Positions 34,801-45,292 of a DNA stretch of 64,000 nucleotides are shown here, one piece after another. Position numbers and translations under genes: made by a program. The notes under the pieces were generated by a model. The model searched no databases, was not told the DNA's origin, and saw nothing but the letters and a program-made list of their open reading frames with translations. The stretch covers positions 161,117,023 to 161,181,022 of the forward strand of contig NC_061114.1 in the NCBI RefSeq assembly GCF_002878395.1, given 5' to 3'. The stretch is from Capsicum annuum (Eukaryota > Streptophyta > Magnoliopsida > Solanales > Solanaceae). Each line of letters opens with the position of its first letter. The first letter of the stretch is position 1.

Positions 34801-35057
34801 ATTGTAGGGGTTGGTTCTTATTTATGATTGTGACATTTAGACTTCAACTATTAGAATTGGTGTTTGTTTTGGATTGTGACATTAGGCTTGTCTTGAAATG
34901 CTTAAACTATTTGATTCTGCTATTTGTTTTGGATGCTTCAAAGTGGTTGAATTTTTAAGTTTTGGTTTTATTTGTAATTTTTAAATTCTAGTTGAACATG
35001 AGAGGGTATTTCAACTACAATGATTGGGAATAATTTATTCATTAAATAATTTTTTAT
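34801..35057 (+). other. Transposase 3' flank
   Basis: Probable 3' UTR, with repeats of a TTTGTTTTGGATTGTGACATT-like phrase near 34823, 34864 and 34922. No gene is seen. Confidence 0.4.
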
Positions 35058-35349
35058 CAAATTTTCGACAATAGTGGTCACAAATAATTTATATATTAAA
35101 TAATTATTTATTAATCTTCCGATTACATTGGTCGGAAAATTTATAATTATTAAGTAATTATTTTTAATTCTTAATTTAAGGTTTCCGACTGTAGTGGTCG
35201 GAAATTTCTGACAGATATGGTCGAAAAAATTTTATCGATAAGTTTTTTTCGACCACCACTAAGCAGTCGAAATGTGATCAGAAATAACTTATATTCTGAC
35301 TATATTCCGACTACATGTGCTGTCGAAAAATATCAAATTTCTGGTAGAG
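35058..35349 (+). repeat. CACTA 3' subterminal repeats and terminus
   Basis: Palindromic units of the CCGACTGTAGTGGTCGG type occur near 35060, 35119 and 35188, and partial forms follow (GGTCGAAAAAA, CGACCACCACTAAGCAGTCG, CCGACTACATGTGCTGTCG). The terminus ATTTCTGGTAGAG ends at 35349, just before TSD AAG. They match the family of repeats at 3480-4445. Confidence 0.8.
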
Positions 35350-35964
35350 AAGATGTACCCCGACTTGCGGGAAATCTATTAGTGGAATGGTATGGAAAGA
35401 GATAAAGGAGAGTTCATAACTAAGTGTGCAACTTGCCAACAGGTAAAGGTAGAGCACCAAAGACTTGGTGGTTCATTGCAAGAGTTTGGTTCCCTACTTG
35501 GAAGTGGGAAGAGGTGAATATGAATTTTGTGACTGGTTTACCCCGTTCGCGCCATCAACATGATTTCATTTAGGTTATTGTAGACAGGTTGACTAAGTTA
35601 GCGCATTTCTTGCCAGTTCACACATCTTACACAGCTGAAGATTATGCTAAGCTGTACATCAGAGAGTTAGTCAGACTGCATGGAGTTTCCTTGTCCATCA
35701 TTTCAGATAGAGGTACTTAGTTCACTTCTCAGTTTTGGAGAGCCTTTCAGAAGTGTCTTGGTACCCAAGTCTATCTTAGTTCAGCTTTCCACCCTCAGAC
35801 ATATGGTCAAGCAGAGAGGACCATCCAAACTTCAGAAGATATGTTGAGAGCATGTGCTCTTGATTTCAAAGGTAGTTGGGATGAGCAATTTCCATTGATT
35901 AGGTTCTCTTATAATAACAGTTACCATTCTAGAATACAAATGGCCCCAGTTGAGGCTCTTTATG
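35350..35964 (+). pseudogene. Element A integrase core, resumed
   Basis: After the CACTA TSD the integrase continues MYPDLREIY, then the zinc-binding Cys pair CATCQQ and KVEHQ. The catalytic core has MNFVTGLP (the family's first catalytic Asp, MDF, is Asn), ISDRGT (second Asp kept) and QAERTIQ (Glu kept). TAG codons at 35380, 35571 and 35718 replace Trp, Trp and Gln. The block APVEALY ends at 35964, where a solo LTR begins, and the next residues appear at 38440. Confidence 0.83.
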
Positions 35965-38439
35965 TGTAATACCCTGTATCTTCGTGCTAGAATTCTAACC
36001 ATTGTTCTGACATCTATAAGCTCTAATATAAATTATTTCCATGTGAATATTAGTTTCATTATCATTATACTAGTGTGTGAAGAGCTCTCAAGGTGAAAAA
36101 CAATTATAGAAATCACTTAGAGCCAAGTTGAGTTAAGAACCTTAAATTCGTCCAAAGTTTGGTTTTTGATTCTTCAAGGTTTATATTTGAACGTGAGTAA
36201 ATTTTTATGTATATAGAATATTTCATCTCAAGACCCACCAAATTATAGATAATTGAATTAGTTTTCCAACGATACCAATTTCACAAAAATCCAATACCCG
36301 AGCGAAAAGTTATGCCCATTTTTGTGAGAGGCAGTAAGTGTGTGCGATTGGTTAGGCGCCGCCCAAACAAACTGAGGAGATTGACAAGGTGTCACCCACC
36401 TTAACTTAGGAGATTGATTGGGAGCCACCTAAGTCATTTTCAAGTGCCAAAAACACTCCATTTTGACTTATATCAAGGGTGTTGAAGTCATTTCACACCT
36501 CCTAAACTGTCCCTAATCACTTCTAAATTTTTTTATGATATATTAATCACATAAACTCCTCTCCCTTAACCCTAATAAGTCAATAAACAAATCAAAATCT
36601 CTTCTCTAATTCCAAGAAAATAAATCCAAGTGTCACCTCTCAAGAATAAAAAAGTTGAGCTCTAAATTCAAAGTTCTCTACAAGAATTCTTTCAATCAAG
36701 ATTAAAGGTCAAATCTTTTAATAGTTTCGTCATCCTTACGGTATGTGGGGTTATGAACAAGGACAATTCTTTCGTCCTTGATCCCAAAACTTATTTTTAA
36801 TTACAAAGATACATGATTTTATATGTTTTCCAATGAATTTGATGTTTGAGTTTATACCCTATGTTGCTATTCAAGAGATTATGAGATTTTCAATGTTTTA
36901 GAAGTTGAATTACTTGAGCATGATTATATTTTTATGCATATTGCTGAAATTTCTAGATTTTAAGATGATTTATGAATGTTTATGTTATCAAGCATGAATT
37001 TTGAGATGTTTTATCATGAGATTTATACATGGGTCATTAAGCGCTATTTGAGATTGTTATTTTGATAATTTTTGTTCTATAAGAAACCCTTGATGAGAAT
37101 GTTTTGAGATTATTGAGAAAGATTTGACCTTTTGGTCACAATAGAATTGAAATCCACTTTACAGATTGAGATTACAGATTTTATAGTTGGTTTTATTATA
37201 AACCATGAGATTATTTTAAAGTGAATTTTCTAGAGATTTTGAGCATGAGATTGGGAGTAGTATTTAGCTTTGAGTTGGGTAAGTTACTATGGTTTCATAC
37301 CCTAGAACTACGTGCCACCGTAGGTTGAGATTATTCTCACATTACGTGGATGATTGAGATAGTGATCACTGAGATAGATTGTTCTATATCGATGGCAAGG
37401 GTAGAAAAACCCTAACCTTATGAGGGATAGTAGTGGGACACTATGGATGCTCACATGGTTTACATGCCGGTTAGAAGAACCTCCCAAAATGTCCCTCACT
37501 CTTAAAAAAGTTTAATTATTTTAAAGCTTTGAGATAAAGTATCTATATGCAGAATGAGTTTCAGACTTCATTTAGCTTACAATATTTGAGAATAAGAAAA
37601 AAAATATAGATTTTAGAAACTAAGTGTAAAGGCTCACCAACTTATTCAGATATTGATTTACTTGAGATTTCAGTTATTGACTTACAACTTTTAGTTTTCA
37701 GACATATAAAGGTGAGCCTTTTTCACTTAGCCTATATGATTTGAGAATGTGTACAGAATACATATTTCAGAACTAAGTGTAATGGCTCACGAGATTTAGA
37801 TTATATGTTTTACTCTTCATGATTTGTGTATTCAGATTTCTGATTTACTCAAGATATATGAGTCATTTATATTTAGCGTGCATGACTTTATAAATTATGA
37901 TAATGAGATAATGTTTTACTGATGCATTGCATTCCCCATATACTCAGTACATCCTGAAAATACTGATCTACATATATGTCTATGTGCTACATTGTTTCAT
38001 AATGTAGGTACAAGATTTAGTATGCACATTCAGATTCAGACAGTTGTAGATTCCAGCCAGTAAGATAACGAGTCCACCTACTTCGAGGACTTCAGTTAGA
38101 TTTATTTATGTTCTTTATTTTCTTAATCACATATATTGATTAGTGATACTTGGGGTCGTGTACTAGCTATCTATAGTCAGTATTAATAGAGGCTTCATAG
38201 ACAGTCAGTATAGTTGATGTATTCAATTTTAGTTTTGTTCTGTATAAGTAAAGTTGTATTCATCTTAATGTAGTTTTGTATTGACCAAGCTCAAAAAAAA
38301 TTTAATTTCTGTATTTTTCTTCAGATTTATATGTTTTAATCAGTTGCTCATGAGTTATGCCAGTATAAGGGTTAGCTTGGGATCTCTTATGGTCTTAAGC
38401 ACCGTGTGACGTCTCGGGATATATTTTCTAAGCGTTACA
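35965..38439 (+). mobile_element. Solo LTR 2, plus orientation, in element A integrase
   Basis: It begins TGTAATACCCTG and ends AAGCGTTACA, flanked by TTATG (35960-35964) and TTATA (38440-38444), a 4/5 TSD match. Removing it restores the integrase reading order exactly. Landmarks CCTCCCAAAA (about 37481), TGTCTATGTGCTACATT (about 37977) and CACCGTGTGACG near the end are shared in order with element A's own LTR, so the families are related. Confidence 0.85.
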
Positions 38440-39044
38440 TTATAAAAGGAGATGTATATCACCTATAGGCTAGTTTGAAGTGGGTTAGGCTGCTTTGCTT
38501 GGACTTGACGTAGCGTTTGAAGCTATGGAGAAGGTTCATTTGATTAGAGAAAGATTAAAAATAGCCCAGAGCCATCAGAAATCATATGTAGATGTGAGAA
38601 GAAGGGACCTCGAGTTTGAGGTTGGTGATTTAGTGTTTCTAAAGATTTCACCTATGAAAGGGGTAAAGAGATTTGGCAAAAAGGAAAGCTTAGTCCCTGG
38701 TATTTTGGTCCTTATCGAATTCTGAGTCATGTTGGGAAAGTGGCTTATGAGCTTGATTTTCCCGCAAACTTGTTAGCCGTTCATTCTGTATTCTATGTAT
38801 CTATGGTTAAGAAGTGCATCAGCGGCTCCACTATCGTAGTCCCTTTAGAAAGCTTAGATATTCATGATAGCCTTTCATATGAGGAGATTCTAGTTGAGAT
38901 CTTAGATCATTAGATCCATAGACTGAGGAACAAAAAAGTTTCCTTGGTCAAGGTTCTTTGGCAAAATCAGTCCGTTAAGGGCACTACTTAGGAAGCAGAA
39001 GAAGATATGCGAGCCATGTACCCTCACCTCTTTGCTGCAAACTA
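38440..39044 (+). pseudogene. Element A integrase C-terminal region
   Basis: This continues from 35964: SPIGWFEVGE, then AMEKVHLIRERLKIAQSHQKS, DVRRRDLEFEVGDLVFLKIS, PMKGVKRFGKK, a frameshift near 38690, and HVGKVAYELDFP, VVPLESLDIHDSLSYEE and VLWQNQ. These are the integrase C-terminal and chromodomain-like blocks of Tekay/Del elements, which guide integration to chromatin. TAG codons at 38911 and 38989 replace Gln and Trp. The frame ends at a TAA near 39044. The 76-codon open stretch at 38495-38725 is a fragment of this. Confidence 0.8.
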
Positions 39045-39269
39045 AGATATAGCTGAAGGTAATGCTTTTCCTTAGTTCAGTTCTTTTCTAATCACAGATT
39101 TAGCTATATAGTTGTCCTCATATAAGCTCATGCACTCACAGAATTACTAGAAGCTCAAAATGATCTAAATTTAGTTTCATAATTTATTTCAGCTGTGCAT
39201 ACTATCATATATCCTCAAATTCCTTAGTATTCTTAGTCTAACTAGAAAAATTCGAGGACGAATGTTTCC
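39045..39269 (+). other. Element A 3' untranslated region
   Basis: Short spacer between the integrase stop and the polypurine tract. It contains TTCGAGGACGAATG at 39251-39264, a phrase commonly found just before the polypurine tract in this lineage. Confidence 0.6.
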
Positions 39270-39280
39270 AAGGGGGAGAT
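39270..39280 (+). promoter_or_regulatory. Element A polypurine tract
   Basis: AAGGGGGAGAT lies two bases before the 3' LTR start at 39283. Confidence 0.85.
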
Positions 39281-39282
39281 AT

Positions 39283-41531
39283 TGTAATACCCCATACTTT
39301 TCTTAACTCAATTTAACGTCTAGAATGTTAAGCATTAGATTCAAGAAAGAATGACTTTCCATATATGTAGAATTTTCTAGCCTTAGACCCTCCAATGTAT
39401 AGGACTTTGAATTAGCTTTCCAATGATATAAGATTCACCTAAATTCGATAATCGAGTAAGAAATTATGGCTATTTTAAGTTTTAGTCATAAAACATTATG
39501 ATTTGGGCCCGTAGCGCATTGCAGAGAAGTGTAAAATCACAATTGTCAAATTCCAGTGAGACTCCACGATAATGAATCATCACGGAGGAGTTCTATTTCA
39601 TATTTGGCAATTTTCAGTGAGCCTACGCGATATTGGTGCATGACGCCAATGGCCAAAATGGCAATCCAAAGGGGACCGCAATTGTGGCACGTCGCGATGA
39701 ACGCTCAGTTTCTACTCGTCCTTTTCCAGTGAGCCACCGCGATAGTGGTGCATTGCGATGGCCTAGAAAATTGAGATTTTCGGTCATTTTTTTAGTTCTG
39801 GTTTAAAGTTTAACAAGGTCATTTTGGTCAATCCCCAGGGCCCCAGTTCGTGTAAAACACATCATTAAGCATATTTCAAAGCACTTTATGCTTATTTCAT
39901 CCATTATCTCTCAAAAGAAAACCCTAAATCTCAAACTTTCTCTCTAACAAAACCCAATTTCTCCATTAATTCTCCAAGAAAATTCAAGATTAAGGATTCC
40001 CAATTCAGGAACTCTGAGAATTCATCTCCAAAGCATCAATAGGGATTCAAGGTTCAAGTCTTAGTATCTAGTTCATCAATTGAGGTATATGGGGTTTTTC
40101 AACAAGGTTAATTCTTTCATCCTTGTGCGCAAAACTTATTTTAATTACAAACTTACTGAATTTTTTGTGATTTCCCATGAAATTGAAGTTAAGGTTTATA
40201 CCCAATATTGCTATTTAAAAGATTACGAGATTTCAAGTGATTTAGAAGTTGAGTTGCATGCCTATGTTCATATTTTCATTTATATTACAGAAATTTCCAG
40301 ATTTTAAGTTGATTTATATATGTTTACATTACCAAGTATGAATATGATGATGTTTTAACGTGAGTTTGATGCATGAGTCATTAAGCCCTAATTAAAGATT
40401 GTTATTTCAAGATTGTTTGTGCTATGAGCACCCTATGATAAGATTATTCTCAGATTTTTGATAAAGATTTAATCTTTTACTCTTGAGCTAAGATGAATAA
40501 TCCAAATCGTTTATATGACTTGAGATTTAAAGAAAAGAAAGAGCTTAATTAGTCTTTTTGTAAGAGTTTGTCCTATTTTGAAGTGGATTTTCTAAGATCC
40601 TGAGCATAAGAATGAGAGTAGCATTTAGCACCAAGATGGGTATGTTACCAAGGTTTCATGCCCCAGAACTACGTGCCCTTGTAGGATTAAGATTATTCCC
40701 ACTTCTACGTGGATGACTAAGGTTGTGATCACTTAAGCTAAGAAGTTCTATTTTGATGGCAAGGGTAGAACAGCTCTCCCCAACTTGGGCAAGACGTTAG
40801 ACTCCATGAATGCTTACATAGTTTATGTTAGTTAGAAGAACCTCCCAAAAGAAGTCCCCTACTCTTAAAATAGTCAATTAGGTTAAAGCCTTAAGATAAA
40901 AACATATGTTTTTGGAAGATATGGTTTTTAAGATTCTTAAAGTCTTGAGATAAAGTATTTCCCTTACAATTTACAAGATAACATAGTAGTTTTAGAAAGA
41001 ACAGATTTTAGAACTGAATGTAATGGCTCACAAGATTTATATTATATGATTTGTTGTTCATGATTTATGATCTTCAGTTTTCAAATTACTCAAGCCTGTG
41101 TGAGTCATTTACATTTAGCATGCATGATTTTATAAATTGTGATGATATTGTTTACTTATTTCATTCACCCCCATATGCTTAGTACATCCTCAAAGTACTG
41201 ATCTACATATATGTCTATGTTCTACATTGTCTTATAATGTAGGTTCAGGTGCTCAGTCTCAGCAGCGTGAGTGATTTCGAGCATCTTGTATACATCTCTG
41301 CAATTGGTGAGTCCTCATAGTTTTGAGACTTAGCTATTTAGATTTCCAGTTTATTAGTAGATAATTCAATATTCATTTCTAACAAGTTTTCACATTTATT
41401 ATGATTTTACATTCATATTCTCCTATGTTGAGAATTCAGATTTAGTAGAAGGCAGCCGGCGTTAGCTCAGGACTACTTGTAGTTTGAAGCACCGTGTGGC
41501 GTTCTGATAAATTAGATTTCAAGGTGTTAAA
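39283..41531 (+). repeat. Element A 3' LTR
   Basis: It starts TGTAATACCCC immediately after the polypurine tract and ends near GGTGTTAAA (a decayed TTACA). It contains three degenerate copies of a CAGTGAG...CGCGATA...GGTGCAT phrase (about 39563, 39614 and 39728) and the shared TGATCTACATATATGTCTATG block near 41200. The sequence after it is a primer-binding site, not host DNA. Confidence 0.85.
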
Positions 41532-41785
41532 AACTTGGTATCAGATCCTAGGGTTTAGAACATCCTAGGGAGTCAGAAAACCGCGTTATGTAGAGTGTTG
41601 ATCATCGGTGTGAAGCACGTCACATCTATGAGCAAGAGGTTATAGAGAATTTTAGGAAATTATCTCTTCTTTCATGATCTATCATGTATTCAGTGTCTCT
41701 ATCTGCTTCTAACTCGTGCTTTCACATAAAATAAAATGCCTCCTCGCTGAGCTAATGCACGCAGGAACAATTTCGGGGCGTTACA
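41532..41785 (+). mobile_element. PBS, leader and gag start fused to LTR terminus
   Basis: TGGTATCAGATCC (41536-41548) is one mismatch from the tRNA-iMet primer-binding site (TGGTATCAGAGCC). About 190 bp of leader follow, then ATG at 41736 encoding MPPR-stop-ANARRNN, the gag start of this lineage. Ten bases later the sequence reads CGGGGCGTTACA (to 41785), an LTR-end motif, and element-like sequence stops. This is the 5' start of an internal region joined directly to an LTR end. Confidence 0.7.
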
Positions 41786-42707
41786 TTAGTTTCATTTATT
41801 ACTGAGGTTAATTGAGGCATAAGTATAATAGATTGACTTAACAACTATTAGGGTTAAACAAATGAGAATTAAAAAGGATGACACTTGATGTGAAGGTGAT
41901 GAATGATCAACAGGAATAAAAATGTGTTATGAATTAAATTGTAATATAAGTTGTCATATTTTCTTGAGAAAATACTCTATTACCACCTTGACCTATACAT
42001 GAAAAGGTTGAGACATACTCAAACTTTAGAAGGGTCCTATTACCCCTTGGACTAATTAAATTCTTGTTTTTTACAATCTTAGTGCCTACATGGCACATAC
42101 GTGGCACATACGTGGCGCAATACACTGAAGGGTCCACGTAGGCACACATGTGTGCCACGTAGACACAAAGGTTGTGAAAAATATGATTTTAATTAGTCCA
42201 GGGGGTAATAGGACCCTTCTAAAGTTCGGGTGTGTTTCAACCTTTTCGCGTATATTTCAAGGTGGTAATAGATCATTTTCCCTATTTTTTGTGATTTCTA
42301 CATTGTGTTTATGTGATCTAACCTTGGTCGGCCGATGATACCTATGGGTACGTATTGTTTGTACTAATACTACTCTTGTTGTACCTTTTTTGGGGTATAG
42401 TCTAGTTGCAGGATCAATTTAAGTTTCATGGATGACGTGGATAGTGATCTCCAACAACTTCTATGCCTCTCATTCATGGTCGAAGTTGTTCCAGTTTTGT
42501 CATTCTTGATTTTGAATCTCTTATACCTGTTTAGACTAGGTCCTTGGGGTAGCTTTCATTCTGCATTCAATATATATGTTGCAATAAGGATTGGTATTTC
42601 ATTATTTATTCAAGACTTTTGCATGTCTTCTTAAGGGGTGTAAGGGGTTCTCCTATCTAGGTGTATTAGAGTAAGTGCCCTCACGATCCAATAATTTGGG
42701 TCATAAC
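41786..42707 (+). repeat. LTR fragment X, truncated, 3' end
   Basis: This ends in a GGGTCATAACA terminus at about 42707, preceded by GTAAGTGCCCTCACGATCC, a form I associate with Solanaceae LTRs ending GGGTCGTGACA. Its left end is cut by the element A complex at 41785, and a MITE is inserted at 41966. No coding sequence is seen. Confidence 0.5.
41966..42282. mobile_element. MITE with long inverted repeats (MULE-like)
   Basis: The two arms (about 41966-42110 and 42160-42282) are inverted copies. GAGAAAAT...CTATTACCACCTTGA on the left matches the reverse complement of TCAAGGTGGTAATAG...ATTTTCCC on the right, and the arms share CTTTAGAAGGGTCCTATTACCCC. The flanks TATTTTCTT (41957-41965) and TATTTTTTG (42283-42291) match at 7 of 9 positions, as expected for a decayed 9-bp Mutator-type TSD. 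The centre has repeated ACGTGGC motifs. No transposase is present. Confidence 0.8.
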
Positions 42708-43703
42708 AAGGTAGACTTGCAATTACCAAACTGTAGTAGCGGGTAGGTTGATAAGAAAATTGACCAAACACCTTGTAATGGGCACACCTCACATTCAAGT
42801 GCACTGAAACCAGTGCTTGAATATTTGCTTGTGAGCCTTTGGCTCTTGGTGAACACCTCACAAAAAGTCCTTTATAAAATACCCAATTTATTATGATGCA
42901 TTTAGTTTTTCTGCTTATGGGTGGCTTCTATATTTTTTGTAAAGGTTGAATAATTGTGAAATAATTTGATAAGGAATTAAAGAAATGTGCGTCGAAAAAT
43001 ATAAAGGATCAGAACTTCCAATAAAATGGTAACAAGCCTACACGCTTCTAATTTGATAAGAAGTTAGAGGTATTGATTTTGGTAAAGGAGTTTTTTTATA
43101 TTTATTAAAAGAATGACTTAGTTTTGACATATTTTAGAGTTTGTAAACCCGAAATGCAACATTTTTCCTACCTCCTGTTCTTGCACTTCTTTTTCATTTT
43201 ATGCTTATTAGACTCATTAATGCCACAATATGAAATTATTAGAATATGATATCAGATTTCTTGCTTTCTTCACATTGATGATATTATTTTTTTTCTAAAA
43301 ATAAGTTGATTTTAATCGAGTTAATATATTTAATAATTGTCTAACGTCTTTTTCCTAATAACCCCCTCTACTACCTCAAATTTATATCAAAAGAAAGGAT
43401 AAAACAAATACACTAAATAATAAATAAAAAGATTTTCTAAAATTTATCATAAAAAAGGCATCGATGAGACCATAGCGCTTCTTAAAGCAGTTGAAGTAGA
43501 TGATGAGTTAGTGATCGTAGCAGTAGTCAAGATAGCAACCAGGATAACACACTAAGAGATACTTATATAAATGATAGGAACAAGAAAATATTGAGAAATA
43601 GGTGAATAATCTTAATCTCTCTTGCAACCCATTCCAAATCTATTAGCTAAAACCTTTTGTATGTTTGCGATTGATCACTGTTAAAGCTTGTATAATTCCT
43701 TTT
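42708..43703. other. Unassigned non-coding stretch
   Basis: AT-rich sequence between LTR fragments. No open frame with recognisable similarity, no repeat and no structural RNA is seen. Confidence 0.4.
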
Positions 43704-44629
43704 TGTCACGATCCAAAAGTTGAGGTCATGATGATAATTATCTTGACCCAGCCTTGGTAGGTAAGCTAAAACCCCACATTTTCTAAAGAAACTTGAAATA
43801 AGATAGAAATATAATAAATAGGAAACTTCAAGAACAAAGTTAGGCCATAATACATAGATAACAGAAGCATTTGAAAGAAATACATCAATTCCCAAAACTT
43901 GGTGTCATAAGTATGAAGAGAATCTGATACTAATCCGAAGTATGAATAATACATAAGTTTTTCTTGATAATAAATAAATACATAATGATAAAAGGACGCT
44001 CGAATAAGGCTCCGGATTGAAAGTTCACCAGATCTTTGATATAGCTCTCTTAGTTGAATTAGCCACGACGTGTCACACTCGTACTGGGATTTGTAACAAA
44101 AGCACACCAAAGTAGAAGTGAGTATGGTCAACTTGTACTCAGTAGGTATCACAGGACAACTGAGCTAAGTCAAAAACTAAACAAGTAAAAGATACTATGA
44201 GCTTGTTTCCACCCATAAACAAAAACAGTTTCCAAATGGTAGATCACACCGTCTCAACTAACAATCTATAACATCAATCTAAAAAGGAAAAACTACACAC
44301 AAATATAGTGATACAAAGTACATGGAAACAAAATTATGAGTAAATGTACAAATGATGCGATGCAATGCAATGATGGTGGAATAATGACGTTATGAATAAT
44401 TGTATAGCTCTAGTATATGCCTTTTGAGCCTCCTCACTTCTAGGATAGGAACATATTCCTTCATAATCTCTATATCAAGTACTGTATATCCCTCTAAGCT
44501 AACTCTCTTCTAGGATAGGACCATATATTTTCACAATCTCAAATCTCAATTATTAATCACCTTGCTGGCATATTTCCAGTCAAGGATTTTGTTGAACGTT
44601 TCATCCATGAATGATGTGATGAGGTTTAG
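43704..44629 (-). repeat. LTR fragment D, same family as element C LTR
   Basis: It starts TGTCACGATCCAAAAGTTGAGGT and aligns with the start of the LTR at 44630 (shared AGTTGAGGTCATGAT, CAGCCTT-GTAGGTAAGC, AAAGT-AGGCCATAAT). It is cut off where the second LTR begins at 44630, so only about a third of an LTR remains. Confidence 0.7.
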
Positions 44630-44796
44630 TGTCATAACCCCAAAGTTGAGGTCATGATAGCACCCACTTTTGCCCAGCCTTAGTAGGTAAGCCAAAATAC
44701 CACCACAGTAACAAAAGATAATAAAAGAAATAAACTCACAAGTGCGAGAATTCTAGGACAAAGTCAGGCCATAATATGAATTGAATGAAACTTCAA

Positions 44797-44819
44797 ATAA
44801 TATATATATATATATATCA
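44797..44819. repeat. (TA)n microsatellite
   Basis: A short run of TA dinucleotides inside the element C LTR. Confidence 0.9.
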
Positions 44820-45200
44820 AGTGTAAGGAGCATCTAATACAACTCAGATTGATGGAAAATACATAATTTTGTCTTCAAAAGTTAAATAAAGAAAAGTAGC
44901 ATAAGCTGAAGTCCAAAAATCAGCCTTGATCTCTAAAGCTCACTAGTACCTCAAAATGTCCTCACTAATGGCATGAACTGAGCTGATGCAAATCATACTT
45001 AAACTAGGATCTACATCGAAAGAAAAGGATGAGTATAGTCCACTTGAGCTCATTAGGTATGTAGGCCAATTGAACAAAGTAGAAAATAATACAAGTAAAA
45101 TATATTATGCACGTCACCTGCAAACAGAAAATTTTTCAAATTGTAGCTTACGCCGTCTCTACTAACATTTTTAAAATATAATATCAAAAATGCAACTATA

Positions 45201-45220
45201 CACAATATATATATAAATAC

Positions 45221-45261
<41 letters not shown>

Positions 45262-45292
45262 TACACACACATAGAGAGAGAGAGAGAGAGAT
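45201..45292. repeat. Compound (TA)n(CA)n(GA)n microsatellite
   Basis: TA repeats pass into CA repeats and then GA repeats without spacer. The low-complexity open frame on the opposite strand (45053-45376) is a by-product. Confidence 0.95.

Larger units (their letters stand above)
3453..35349 (+). mobile_element. CACTA (En/Spm-like) transposon, nested host of Ogre
   Basis: The element begins CACTAC at 3453 and ends GTAGAG at 35349 (a decayed GTAGTG). It is flanked by the 3-bp duplication AAG (3450-3452 and 35350-35352), the size typical of CACTA elements. Both ends carry short palindromic subterminal repeats of the CCGACT...AGTCGG type. Near the right end lies a plus-strand En/Spm-type transposase remnant. 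It interrupts the integrase of element A between adjacent codons. About 25 kb of its 32-kb span is later insertions (Ogre 6549-27585, solo LTR 29850-33624), leaving roughly 7 kb of CACTA proper. I did not recognise the main TNP2-type transposase core, so it is probably non-autonomous. The two terminal inverted repeats match poorly beyond about 6 bp, so the call rests on TSD, termini and subterminal repeats together. Confidence 0.82.

Noticed and set aside
41934..42338. Two short frames on opposite strands
   Set aside because: They are the two arms of the MITE inverted repeat.
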